Shown piece by piece: positions 1 to 12,098 of a stretch of DNA of 64,000 nt (within the stretch, counting starts at the first letter, position 1; every line of letters begins with the position of its first letter). The notes beneath the pieces were generated by a model. That model made no database searches and was not told the DNA's origin. It saw nothing but the letters and a program-made list of their open reading frames with translations. The DNA is taken from positions 1-64,000 of the forward strand of contig CAMDRI010000002.1 in assembly GCA_945906725.1 (NCBI GenBank), written 5' to 3'. Position numbers and translations under genes: made by a program. The stretch comes from Candidatus Kuenenia stuttgartensis. GTDB lineage: Bacteria; Planctomycetota; Planctomycetia; Planctomycetales; Planctomycetaceae.

Positions 1-172
1 GATGGACTGGGCCGTTTTGGCAAAAGAGCGTGCAAGGCGTGATGCGGAATCGCGCGCTCGTGATGCCGCCGCTGAAGCGGAGTGGCTTGAGCAATGGCAA
101 CGTGCGGTGAGTCAGATCGAGCAAGTAACTGCTGAGGCCGAGTCAGCGGTTCGCGTGTTCGATTGGCTGTGA
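1..172 (+). CDS. 3' part of an unknown charged, coiled-coil-like protein
   Basis: An open frame starts at an ATG at position 2 and runs 56 codons to a TGA at 170-172. The window begins here, so the ATG may be internal and the gene may continue upstream. The visible protein is rich in Ala, Arg and Glu with regular spacing (for example AKERARRDAESRARD, then EWLEQWQRAV), which suggests a long amphipathic helix or coiled coil. I do not recognise a family and give no function. It is the only coding candidate in the first 1.3 kb that looks protein-like in composition. Confidence 0.45.
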   Translation, partial: MDWAVLAKERARRDAESRARDAAAEAEWLEQWQRAVSQIEQVTAEAESAVRVFDWL

Positions 173-1333
173 TTCCGTCTCAGCAAACACAACGAAATTC
201 ACTTAGCGGACTTCAAGGTTCGGCTCGCGTCGCGCCACAATACCCGGCTCTTTTCGCAGCCAATAGCGGATATCACATGGGATGGCTGCTTGAACCACGC
301 TCACAATTCCTTCTCGCGATTTTTTCATTGAGATTGTGGGAGCTAACCGTCGAGCGAGCCGGTACTGACAGGGTAGGGGGCTGGGCAAAAATCCGGCTCA
401 TCACCAACATCAGGCCGATGCTGTCCGCAGCCATGTTGCAGGCCGCTCAATTCGGTCATTCTGCGAGGAAATCAGTGCCAGCGACCCTCACACAAGACGT
501 GAGCTAACGGGTACTCGGCGTCCACCAGCGAGCCGGGGTCGGCTTCAAAAATCCCGGACAGCCGATTGCCAATGAGATCGACGCAAGTTCTCACGCCATC
601 AAACGCACGGGCTACGCACACACACGCTATCAACCCCTGCCAAGGGTCGTCTCGGCAGTAGTTCGTGCGCGCCGAACAGTGAGCACAACCCCTAAAATTG
701 AAAATGGAACAAATCGCGGGGCAGGCGGGGGCGAGCTAGTTCCAGCCCCCTTTGGTGAAGGGTAGGACATACCCATTGACTACCCTCAACAGCCCAAACA
801 CTACCCCGCTTTGCCCTATTCAGTACCCCGCTGGTCCGGCAACACGGCTTCATGGTCATGGCTGTTCGGCAAGGTATCGCGTCTCAAATGTCATGCTTTC
901 CACACAGACTCAACAAGCATCCGAATGGTCGCCCGAACATGCTCTGGCAACGTCGGCCATGCCGCCACCAACATCCTCAACGCGGGGTCCGTGATGTCAT
1001 CCACACACACCCGGCCGAGCGGTAAGACAGACTGAATTCCGGTCGATTCCGGTAAGCCAGCCGGTAAGACACTCGGCATGCTCGCCACAACTCGTGGCTC
1101 GTCAGCAGTTCGGGAATCATCGAACTGGGTTTGAAGCCCAGGGCGGTCACCAGAGCCGCGAACACTCCCGAAGAGGTGGCAGGCTATTTCGCGGCGTGCA
1201 GAACTGCCAGCAGTGTGACCCGGGATTTCGCAAAAGACACCGACGTCACACCCTCGGTTCGGCACCTTCGAGGCGCGTCCATCACGATAAAAGTCGATAC
1301 ACTGCGGCTTGTCATCAGCTTGTCTCTTTGGTC
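173..1333. other. Long stretch without a convincing gene
   Basis: No frame here gives a protein I recognise, and the open frames present have unlikely compositions. On the minus strand, about 891-1060 ends in a peptide containing AAWPTLPEHVRATIRMLVES, which resembles from memory the C-terminal tail of some planctomycete integrase-like proteins. It has no intact upstream part, so the region may hold decayed mobile DNA. That is only an inference. No tRNA, hairpin terminator or tandem repeat was seen. Confidence 0.4.
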
Positions 1334-1340
1334 GAGGAGA
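1334..1340 (+). promoter_or_regulatory. Ribosome binding site supporting a TTG start
   Basis: GAGGAGA lies 6 nt before a TTG at 1347. It decides the start of the following PSCyt1 gene, because translation from the TTG begins directly with a hydrophobic signal peptide. The upstream in-frame ATG at 1131 would add 72 residues of unlikely composition. Confidence 0.6.
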
Positions 1341-1346
1341 TCGCCG

Positions 1347-4874
<3,528 letters not shown>

Positions 4875-4887
4875 GAAAGAGGAAGCG

Positions 4888-6306
4888 ATGATCGACCGAC
4901 GATGCCTGACTCGCCGTGACGCTCTGCAATTGAGCGCGATGGGCTTCGGTGCGCTCGCATTGCGGGGACTCTTGGCCGATCACGCACAGGCCGATGCACC
5001 GAATTCCTCGTTCCGCTGCCCGCACTTCGCACCGAAGGCCAAACGTGTCGTGATGCTGTTCATGGATGGCGGCGTGTCACAGGTCGATTCGTTCGATCCG
5101 AAGCCTCGGCTGACGGCCGAACACGGCCAGCCGTTCAAAATCAAGATCGAGACAACGCAGTTCGAGAACAACGGCTCGACTTTCGGTTCGCCATTCACGT
5201 TCAAGCAGCACGGTGATTCGGGCATTCCGGTCAGCAGCCTGTTTCCGCACATCGCTCAGCATGTCGATGACCTGTGCGTGATCCGCTCGATGCGGACGCC
5301 GTTCGGCGAGCACGCACAGTCGTGTTATATGCTGCACACCGGGCATCCACTGACGGGACATCCCAGCATGGGAGCATGGGTCTCGTACGGACTCGGCAGC
5401 GAATCTGCGAACTTGCCAAGCTTCGTCGTCGTCAACGGCGGACAGTTACCGTTGGGCGGGATCGCAAACTATTCGAGCGGCTTCCTGCCAGCCGTTCACG
5501 AGGCGTCGCTGTTTCACGTCGGCTTGAACACGCCCATCGTCGATAACATCCAACCGGACGACCCAAAGCCGGGCCAGCAGCTCAATAAACTGCGATTCAT
5601 CGCCGACAACGACCGCGACTTCGCCAACCAAATCGGCAGCAGCGAGGAGCAAATCGAGTCGGCGATTCGCAATTACGAACTCGCCTTCGCGATGCAACGC
5701 TCGGTCCCCGAAGTCGCCGACTTTAAGGACGAGTCACCCGCGACGATCGAAGCGTACGGTCTCAATTCGTCGAATGCGTTCGAGGCTCGGTATGCTCGGC
5801 AGTGCCTACTGGCTCGGAGGCTGCTGGAACGCGGAGTTCGGTTTGTCGAGCTGACCTGCGTCGGCGGCATCCGCTTCGTGTCGCCGTGGGACTCGCACGA
5901 CAACATCAAAGGGGATCATCAGAAGAATGCCGAGATTGTCGATCGCCCGATCGCCGCGCTGCTGGCCGATCTCAAGCAGCGCGGATTGCTCGACGACACG
6001 ATCGTCGTTTGGACGGGCGAGTTCGGCCGCACTCCGTTCGCTCAAGGGAGTACCGGCCGCGATCACAATCCTCAAGGCTTCTCGCTGTGGCTTGCCGGCG
6101 GAGGCATTCGCGGCGGGATGACCTACGGAGCGACCGACGAGTACGGCTATCACGCCGTCGAAAACATTGTCACGCCGTATGACCTGCAGGCCACGCTGCT
6201 ACACCAACTCGGCATCGACCACGAACGCCTGACCTTCCGCTTCGGCGGCCGAGATTTTCGCCTGACCGACGTGCATGGCAACGTCGTCCGCGAGATACTA
6301 ACGTGA
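4888..6306 (+). CDS. DUF1501 Tat-exported protein
   Basis: The protein has 472 residues. It begins with a twin-arginine signal (TRRDALQLSAMGFGALAL), so it is probably exported folded. DUF1501 belongs to the alkaline-phosphatase/sulfatase-like fold. Visible family blocks are FMDGGVSQVDSFDPKP near the N terminus, LVVVNGGQLP-like central parts, the ARQCLLARRLLERGVRFVE block, and VVWTGEFGRTPFAQG followed by GRDHNPQGFSLWLAGGG near the C terminus. The start at 4888 has a purine-rich site (AAGAGGAAG) before it. It follows the PSCyt1 gene by 13 nt and is clearly co-transcribed with it. The biochemical role is unknown; partnership with DUF1549/DUF1553 proteins is the recurring pattern. Confidence 0.9.
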   Translation: MIDRRCLTRRDALQLSAMGFGALALRGLLADHAQADAPNSSFRCPHFAPKAKRVVMLFMDGGVSQVDSFDPKPRLTAEHGQPFKIKIETTQFENNGSTFGSPFTFKQHGDSGIPVSSLFPHIAQHVDDLCVIRSMRTPFGEHAQSCYMLHTGHPLTGHPSMGAWVSYGLGSESANLPSFVVVNGGQLPLGGIANYSSGFLPAVHEASLFHVGLNTPIVDNIQPDDPKPGQQLNKLRFIADNDRDFANQIGSSEEQIESAIRNYELAFAMQRSVPEVADFKDESPATIEAYGLNSSNAFEARYARQCLLARRLLERGVRFVELTCVGGIRFVSPWDSHDNIKGDHQKNAEIVDRPIAALLADLKQRGLLDDTIVVWTGEFGRTPFAQGSTGRDHNPQGFSLWLAGGGIRGGMTYGATDEYGYHAVENIVTPYDLQATLLHQLGIDHERLTFRFGGRDFRLTDVHGNVVREILT

Positions 6307-6325
6307 CCAACCCGAGGAGATTGCC

Positions 6326-6691
6326 ATGACCGTCCCGATTCAAACTTGCGACCAACTCCGCAGCAAAACATGCGTTCCCTGTGAAGGAGGCGTGCCCAAG
6401 CTGACTTTGGCCGAGGCCCAGGCTCAGATCAAACATCTGACCGGCTGGGAACTGACCGCGAACCACGAGCGCATCCGCAAATCGTGGGTCGTGAAGAACT
6501 ACATGGCCGCGATGAATTTCCTGAATCACGTCGCGTGCATGGCCGAGTGCGAGGGACATCATCCCGACGTCCACCTCGAGAGCTATCGCAACGTGACCAC
6601 CGAAATCTACACGCACGCGATCGGCGGCTTGTCGGAAAACGATTTCATCCTCGCTGCCAAGATCGACGCCCTACCGATCTCACTGAAATAG
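6326..6691 (+). CDS. phhB: Pterin-4a-carbinolamine dehydratase
   Basis: This 121-residue protein matches the PCD/DCoH family, which dehydrates 4a-hydroxytetrahydrobiopterin in pterin recycling. The signature EGHHPDVHLESYRNVTTEIYTHAIGGLSENDF carries the paired histidines of the active site, though I split it here as EGHHPDVHL and THAIGGLSENDF. The N-terminal CVPCEGGVPKL block is also common in bacterial members. GAGGAGATTGCC precedes the ATG. It lies 19 nt after the DUF1501 gene and may be read with it. No phenylalanine hydroxylase gene is nearby, so the substrate is unclear; a role in molybdopterin-like or other pterin chemistry cannot be excluded. Confidence 0.88.
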   Translation: MTVPIQTCDQLRSKTCVPCEGGVPKLTLAEAQAQIKHLTGWELTANHERIRKSWVVKNYMAAMNFLNHVACMAECEGHHPDVHLESYRNVTTEIYTHAIGGLSENDFILAAKIDALPISLK

Positions 6692-6746
6692 TAGCCCGGC
6701 TCAAAGCCGATGGCCGTTATCCCAACTCTTTCGTCGAAAGACACAC

Positions 6747-8129
6747 ATGCAAACTGTCCGTGACTACCTGCAAGCTCATCAGAACGACGCCCTCGAAACT
6801 CTGAAGTCACTGCTGCGAATCCCCAGCGTCAGCGCGATCACAGCTCACAAACCGGACGTGCGGCGCGCAGCGGAGTTCGTGCGCGATCAACTCGCGTCCG
6901 CGTCGCTGACCACGGAACTGGTCGAGACCGCCGGGCATCCGATCGTCTATGCCGAGTGGCTCAAAGCCGAGAAGCCGAACGCTCCGACCGTGCTGATCTA
7001 CGGCCACTACGACGTGCAACCGCCCGATCCGCTCGACAAGTGGGTCACGCCTGCCTTTGAGCCGGACGTACGAGACGGCTGCATCTGGGCTCGCGGAGCC
7101 ACCGACGACAAAGGCCAGATGCTGACACACGTCCTCTCGGTCGCCGCGTGGCTGAAGTCGACCGGCAAACTTCCGATCAACGTGAAGTTCGTCATCGAGG
7201 GCGAAGAAGAAGTCGGCAGCAACAATCTCGATGTCTTCCTCGCCGCCAATCGCGAGAAGTTGCGTTCCGACATCGCTGTCATCAGCGACACCAGCCAGTA
7301 CGCGCCGAACATCCCTGCGATCACTTACGGCCTGCGCGGTATCCTCGCCTGCGAAGTCCGTCTGATCGGCCCGAAGCAGGACTTGCACAGCGGCATCTTC
7401 GGTGGAGCGATCACGAATCCCGCCACCGCGCTGGCGCGACTGATCGCCTCACTGCACGACACGAATGGCCGAATCCAAATCCCCGGCTTCTACGACGACG
7501 TCAAATCGCTGACCGACACCGAACGCGGTGGCTTCGCCGCCCTGCCGTTCAACGAGCGCGACTTCCTGGCCCGCGTCGGCGTCGAGAACAGTTGGGGCGA
7601 GATCGGCTTCACCTCGACTGAACGTCGTTGGGCGAGACCGACTTGCGAGATCAACGGCCTCACCTCCGGTTATCAAGGCGAAGGACCGAAGACGATCATC
7701 CCGTCGTGGGCGTTAGCGAAGATCACCTGCCGACTGGTCCCCAACCAAGACCCGCACAAGCTGACCAAGTCGCTCGGCCAGTTCTTGCAGCAACAGTTGC
7801 TACCCGGTTGCCGTTTGGAATTCGTCGAATCCCACGGCTGTCCTGGCTTCGTCGCCGACGCGAACAGCCTGTTCATGGATGCCGCCAAGAGCGCGATCCA
7901 AGAAGCCTTCGGCACGAAGCCGGTGATGATCCGCGAAGGTGGTTCGATCCCGGTCGTCGGCACGCTGAAGGAACTGCTCGGCGCGGACACACTGCTGCTC
8001 GGCTGGGGCCAGAACACCGACAACCTGCACAGCCCCAACGAACATTTTGCGGTTGCCGACTTCCACCGCGGCACGCTGGCCAGCGCGCTGCTGTGGCAAC
8101 GGATCGCAGATCGCTGCGCGTCGCAATGA
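6747..8129 (+). CDS. M20-family dipeptidase
   Basis: This 460-residue cytosolic-type metallopeptidase resembles CNDP-like dipeptidases. It shows the metal-site motifs in order: IYGHYDVQP (His87, Asp89), RGATDDKGQ (bridging Asp about 120), EGEEEVGS (catalytic and metal Glu about 153-154) and ISDTSQ (Asp about 181). A dimerisation domain follows, then the C-terminal LLGWGQNTDNLHSPNE with the last metal His. No signal peptide is visible. The start at 6747 follows AAAGACACAC. It is on the same strand as phhB, 55 nt downstream. The substrate (dipeptide, acylated amino acid) is not defined by the sequence. Confidence 0.88.
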   Translation: MQTVRDYLQAHQNDALETLKSLLRIPSVSAITAHKPDVRRAAEFVRDQLASASLTTELVETAGHPIVYAEWLKAEKPNAPTVLIYGHYDVQPPDPLDKWVTPAFEPDVRDGCIWARGATDDKGQMLTHVLSVAAWLKSTGKLPINVKFVIEGEEEVGSNNLDVFLAANREKLRSDIAVISDTSQYAPNIPAITYGLRGILACEVRLIGPKQDLHSGIFGGAITNPATALARLIASLHDTNGRIQIPGFYDDVKSLTDTERGGFAALPFNERDFLARVGVENSWGEIGFTSTERRWARPTCEINGLTSGYQGEGPKTIIPSWALAKITCRLVPNQDPHKLTKSLGQFLQQQLLPGCRLEFVESHGCPGFVADANSLFMDAAKSAIQEAFGTKPVMIREGGSIPVVGTLKELLGADTLLLGWGQNTDNLHSPNEHFAVADFHRGTLASALLWQRIADRCASQ

Positions 8130-8133
8130 CGAA

Positions 8134-9495
8134 TCAGTGTTCTGAATGATTAAACCACTTCGGTTCGAATCCCTTGCGATACGGCTTCGTCAGCAGAGCG
8201 GTCGCTTTGTCGTTGTTCGCGAACTTCAACTCGGCGGTGTTCCAACGCAGAGTCTGAGCTGGCAGTCGAATCGCGATCGTGCCGAGCAAAACTGTCTCGG
8301 TCAGCGGGCCGGAGTAATCGAACAGCGACGTCGTGTAACCTTCGCCTCGGCAGGCGTCCGCCCACGAGACGTAGTGGTCGCGAGCGGGAACCTTTTCGAT
8401 CTTGAAGTCCGCGAACTTTTCTTCCGGGAAGAGTTTCGGGAACCCGACATGCGGGACCAGCAGCGAGCCTTTCTCGCCGACGATCACGGAACCGGAGCCG
8501 GGCAACTGGAAGCCCGCAGGCACACCGACGAGGTCGTTGGCCGGCTTGTGTCCATCGCCATCAAACCACGTCACGGTGATCGGCTTGCCGCCGGTGATCT
8601 CGGTGCCGGGGAACTCGTAGATGACCTTCGACCACTTGTGCCAGATTTCCTTGTTGAGCTTCGGAGCATCGGCAAACACGCTGGTCGGTGACGTCAGCTT
8701 CACTGCCATGAAGACCGGGTCGAGAATGTGACAGCCGAAGTCACCGAGTTGGCCGTTGGAAAATTCCTGCCACGCTCGCCAGTTGAATGAGTGATAGATT
8801 TTGTTCTTGAACGGCCGCGGCGGAGCAACTCCGAGCCACTCGTCCCAATGCACGGTCGCCGGCAGCGGGTCTTCGCCCGCTGGGCGGTCATCGGCGAGTA
8901 TCCAGCCCATCGCACCACTCTGCCACGAGTAGACTTCTTTGACTTTGCCGATCGCTCCGTCATGCACGAGTTTGACCGCTGTCCGATATTCCGAATACGA
9001 CTGAATTTGATTTCCCATCTGCGTGACAACGTTGTACGTCTTCGCCGCTAGCCGCATCTGCCGAGCCTCATGCACAGTGTGCGTCAGCGGCTTCTGGCAT
9101 TGGACGTGCTTGCCAAGCTGCATCGCCGGCAACGAAATCGGAGCGTGCATGTGATCCGGCGTCGAGACGATGACCGCGTCGAACGTCTTCGCGTTCACGT
9201 CGTCGAGCAGCTTGCGATAGTCGAAGAACTTTTTCGCCGTCGGGTACATCTCGGCGGCGCGGCCGAGATGATTGGTCGACTCGTCGATGTCGCACAATGC
9301 GACGACGTTGACATGCGGACTCTTCGCCGTCTCGATGAGGTCCGACCAGCCTTTGCCTCCCGGCCCGACCGACGCGATGTTGAGCTTGTCGTTCGCTCCG
9401 TAAACACGGCTCCAACTGGCAGCGGTGAATGCAGCCGAGGCTCCGGCAACAACGCTGTGCTTCAGAAAATCACGACGAGTGGGTCGAGCGGTCAT
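8134..9495 (-). CDS. Gfo/Idh/MocA-family oxidoreductase, Tat-exported
   Basis: From the ATG at 9495 this gives a 453-residue protein starting MTARPTRRDFLKHSVVAGA, a textbook Tat signal. AGGAG stands about 9 nt upstream, which is why I prefer this start to the longer frame to 9561. After the signal comes a Rossmann domain (LNIASVGPGGKGW), the DAVIVSTPDHMH block and KHVQCQKPLTHTVHEAR, where the Lys of the CxKP motif is the usual catalytic residue. Members with a Tat signal act on sugars or cyclitols outside the cytoplasm with tightly bound NAD(P). It is convergent with the M20 peptidase, only 4 nt apart. The substrate is unknown. Confidence 0.88.
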   Translation of the reverse strand: MTARPTRRDFLKHSVVAGASAAFTAASWSRVYGANDKLNIASVGPGGKGWSDLIETAKSPHVNVVALCDIDESTNHLGRAAEMYPTAKKFFDYRKLLDDVNAKTFDAVIVSTPDHMHAPISLPAMQLGKHVQCQKPLTHTVHEARQMRLAAKTYNVVTQMGNQIQSYSEYRTAVKLVHDGAIGKVKEVYSWQSGAMGWILADDRPAGEDPLPATVHWDEWLGVAPPRPFKNKIYHSFNWRAWQEFSNGQLGDFGCHILDPVFMAVKLTSPTSVFADAPKLNKEIWHKWSKVIYEFPGTEITGGKPITVTWFDGDGHKPANDLVGVPAGFQLPGSGSVIVGEKGSLLVPHVGFPKLFPEEKFADFKIEKVPARDHYVSWADACRGEGYTTSLFDYSGPLTETVLLGTIAIRLPAQTLRWNTAELKFANNDKATALLTKPYRKGFEPKWFNHSEH

Positions 9496-9585
9496 TGGAA
9501 GACTCCTGAATGAGAATACGGGATCGAACAATGGCGAAGTGGCTGGCGACAAATGAAGCAACTCGTTGTCTCCATTTTCCGCCCT

Positions 9586-10656
9586 TCATTTTCCGCCGCC
9601 TTTTTCCGGCTCCGCAGTCGTGGACGCCGGTTCAGACACTTTGAATTCACTCACAACGATCTTGTGATGGCCGACCGCGAATAACATATCGTGCGACTCG
9701 TTCAACGCCAACTGATGGACATGCATCGGCAACTTATCTTGATGAATCGGCTTGCCCGTTTCAACATTCGTGAACGTGACGAATCCGTCGCCAGCCCCTC
9801 CGGAACTTAGCAGCCATTGGCCTGACGGATCGAACGCGAGGTCTTCTACCAACGCCTTGAACTTGTCGTTGTTGAGCTCGTGCTTTCGTTCGCCCTTTTG
9901 CCAATCGAAGATCTCAATTCGAGCGGGCGCGTCGAGATGGTCGATGTTTCCGATCTGCCCGATGCCTCCGACAGCGATCAGCTTGCTGTCCGGTGAGAAC
10001 GCGAGTGCTCGGATGCCGCCGATCGAATGCCGCCGTTGCTTGGAATCCCAAGTGTAAAGTCCGGGAGCTTCGACCATTCCGACCTTCGAACCGCTGGTCG
10101 TTTCCCAGATCGCGACGTGTCCAACCTTGTCGCCAGTCGCGAGGAACTTGCCGTCGGCTGAAAACGTCACCGCGTGCAACATGCTGGGAAAATCATGCGG
10201 CGTGATCGGTTTGTGATCGCTGAACTGCCGCAGCATCTCGCCAGTGTCGGCATTCCACAACTTGCACTGCATGTCGTCGGCAACGCTGGCAATCGTCTTA
10301 CCGTCGGGGCTGATGACGAGCCGCCGAATCCACAACTCGTGAGCCTTCACCTTGCGAGTCGGCTCGCGGTTCTCGACATCCCACCAAATCAACTGGCCGT
10401 CATAACTGCCGGAGACCGCGATGTTCGGAGCGGTCAGCACAACGCCGGTGACGTAGCTTTGATGCCCTTCACCACCGAACGGCATCGGCTGCGGCTTTTC
10501 AGCGAAGACGTCGATTTCGTGCAGCTTGAAATCCGAACTGCCGAAGATCAGCCGCCCGGAGTTCGGCACTCGCGCGACGCACATCGCGATCGACGGGATG
10601 CCGATGTCTTTGGTCTTCTGCAACTTGGTTGGGTCGGAAGGCATGATGGATTCCAT
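9586..10656 (-). CDS. WD40-repeat beta-propeller protein
   Basis: This protein of about 356 residues contains successive WD40-type blades: VSGSYDGQLIWWDVENRE, RLVISPDGKTIASVADD, AVTFSADGKFLATGDKVGHVAIWE, ALAFSPDSKLIAVGG and DLAFDPSGQWLLSSGG. No signal peptide is seen, so it is probably cytoplasmic. The start could be Met1 (10656) or Met5 (10644). Upstream lies a DUF1501 gene, and before it a DUF1549/DUF1553 gene, all on the minus strand. Such WD40 proteins often accompany these sets in planctomycetes, perhaps as scaffolds. A nested palindrome fills the gap to the DUF1501 stop codon. Confidence 0.85.
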   Translation of the reverse strand: MESIMPSDPTKLQKTKDIGIPSIAMCVARVPNSGRLIFGSSDFKLHEIDVFAEKPQPMPFGGEGHQSYVTGVVLTAPNIAVSGSYDGQLIWWDVENREPTRKVKAHELWIRRLVISPDGKTIASVADDMQCKLWNADTGEMLRQFSDHKPITPHDFPSMLHAVTFSADGKFLATGDKVGHVAIWETTSGSKVGMVEAPGLYTWDSKQRRHSIGGIRALAFSPDSKLIAVGGIGQIGNIDHLDAPARIEIFDWQKGERKHELNNDKFKALVEDLAFDPSGQWLLSSGGAGDGFVTFTNVETGKPIHQDKLPMHVHQLALNESHDMLFAVGHHKIVVSEFKVSEPASTTAEPEKGGGK

Positions 10657-10660
10657 GATT

Positions 10661-10725
10661 CGTGGGGCAAGTTTTTAACCTGCCCGGCTAACCGATTGGC
10701 GGGCAGGTTGAAAACCTGCCCCACG
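10661..10725. repeat. Nested palindromic element (GGGGCAGGTTTTC family)
   Basis: The outer arms CGTGGGGCAAGTTTTT (10661-10676) and the complement at 10710-10725 match with two differences; the inner arms AACCTGCCC (10677-10685) and GGGCAGGTT (10701-10709) match exactly. It abuts the stop codon of the DUF1501 gene at 10726. A half copy (AGGTTGAAAACCTGCCCC) is present at about 27067-27086 between two other genes. Confidence 0.85.
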
Positions 10726-11997
10726 TCAAACCAAGACATCCTTGATCGGCTTGGCACCAAAGTCGGATAACGGAACCGGCCGGGCACCGACGTGGTATTC
10801 CTTGTTCGGGTCGATGCCGAGCGCGGTCAAAATCGTCGCGAACAGATCGCCCGCTCCGACTTCGCCGTCGGCAACCTTTTGGCCGTCCTCGTCGGTCTTG
10901 CCGAAGCACGCTCCGCCACGAATGCCGCATCCGGAGAGCGTTGCGCTCCAGGCGGCGGCAAAGTGATCGCGTCCGAGGCTCGCGTTGATGCTCGGAGTGC
11001 GGCCGAACTCGCCAAACGTCAGCACGAGCGTGTTTTCCAGCAGGCCGCGATCCTTCAGGTCATCGAGCAGCACCGACATCGAGTGATCGAGGTCCGCGCA
11101 CAGTTCGCGATGCGTCTCGAAATTCTCGCCGTGACTGTCCCACCACGCGCGAGCCACCTTCACAAACGGCACGCCCGCTTCGACCAGTCGCCGGGCAATC
11201 AAGCACTGCTGGCCGAATTGCGTCGGCCCGTACTTCGCTCGCGTCTCGGCCGGTTCTTGTTCGATGTCAAAGAGCTTCTCGCTGGCCATTAAGCCGCGCA
11301 CACGCTGATACGCCTGTGTCTGGCTGCCAAGCGAATCGCTGTATCGGTTCTGCGTGAACTTCTTCGCGAGCAAGTCGCGCAGAACCAATCGATCTTGATG
11401 ATCGATGTCGCTGATCGACTCCAGGCGACGAATATTCTCCGGCTGCATCGACTCGGACAGAAACATCGGAGCGTATCGCGAGCCGAGAAACCCGCTGGTC
11501 CCTTTGCGACGCCCTTCGGTCGACGTGTACATCGATACGTAATCGGGAACCGCGCTGTCGAGCCGGCCGAGTTCCTTCGCGCAAATCGCTCCGAGGTCGG
11601 GATACTCGATGCCGGGGTCTTTGATGCGGCCAGTCTCCATGATCGTCGCGCCGCCACCGTGGTCCGCGTTCTTCGTGTTGAGCGAGCGGACAATCGCCGT
11701 CGTCTGCTGAATCCGAGCGGCCATCTTCGGCAGCAACTCGCTGATGTGAACTCCGGTCGCCGACGTCGGGATCGCTCGATACGGCCCGCCAGTTGGGCGT
11801 CCAGGCTTGGGGTCGAATGTCTCCAACTGGCTCGCACCACCGGCCAGCCAGAGCAGGATGACTCGCTTTCCCTGCTGCTTGACCTCGTCCGCCCACGACG
11901 ACTGCCGCAGCACATCGAACCGAGTCATGTCGGCCGCGAATGTTCCAGCGGTACCAAGCGCCGCGGCGTTCAAAAATCCGCGTCGTGAAACGGTCAT
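10726..11997 (-). CDS. DUF1501 Tat-exported protein
   Basis: I place the start at 11997, giving 423 residues that begin MTVSRRGFLNAAALGTAG, a Tat signal. A longer frame reaches 12102, but its extra 35 residues are encoded by a 24-bp inverted repeat (12020-12095) that lies between the genes. Family blocks are ILLWLAGGASQLETFDPKP, NADHGGGATIMETG, QFGQQCLIARRLVEAGVPFVKV, LVLTFGEFGRTPSIN and GRDHFAAAWSATLSGCGI. The C terminus VGARPVPLSDFGAKPI matches other DUF1501 tails. It follows the DUF1549/DUF1553 gene and precedes the WD40 gene in one apparent operon. The enzymatic role is unknown. Confidence 0.9.
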   Translation of the reverse strand: MTVSRRGFLNAAALGTAGTFAADMTRFDVLRQSSWADEVKQQGKRVILLWLAGGASQLETFDPKPGRPTGGPYRAIPTSATGVHISELLPKMAARIQQTTAIVRSLNTKNADHGGGATIMETGRIKDPGIEYPDLGAICAKELGRLDSAVPDYVSMYTSTEGRRKGTSGFLGSRYAPMFLSESMQPENIRRLESISDIDHQDRLVLRDLLAKKFTQNRYSDSLGSQTQAYQRVRGLMASEKLFDIEQEPAETRAKYGPTQFGQQCLIARRLVEAGVPFVKVARAWWDSHGENFETHRELCADLDHSMSVLLDDLKDRGLLENTLVLTFGEFGRTPSINASLGRDHFAAAWSATLSGCGIRGGACFGKTDEDGQKVADGEVGAGDLFATILTALGIDPNKEYHVGARPVPLSDFGAKPIKDVLV

Positions 11998-12019
11998 GCG
12001 AGTTTCTCCCGAACTATCG

Positions 12020-12095
12020 TAGCCACGCTCGCCAGAGCGTGGGTCGTTGAAGTCGGCGGAGTCTTGGTCTCCCCACGCTCTGGCGAGCGTGGCTA
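12020..12095. repeat. 24-bp perfect inverted repeat
   Basis: Left arm 12020-12043 starts TAGCCACGCTCGCCAGAGCG and is the exact reverse complement of 12072-12095; the loop is 28 nt. It lies 3 nt beyond the stop codon of the DUF1549/DUF1553 gene (12099) and before the DUF1501 start at 11997. No T-run follows, so it is not a standard intrinsic terminator. Confidence 0.9.
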
Positions 12096-12098
12096 TGG

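Noticed and set aside
8150-8190. tRNA-like GGTTCGAATCC string
   Set aside because: It is part of the coding end of the Gfo/Idh gene and there is no cloverleaf around it.
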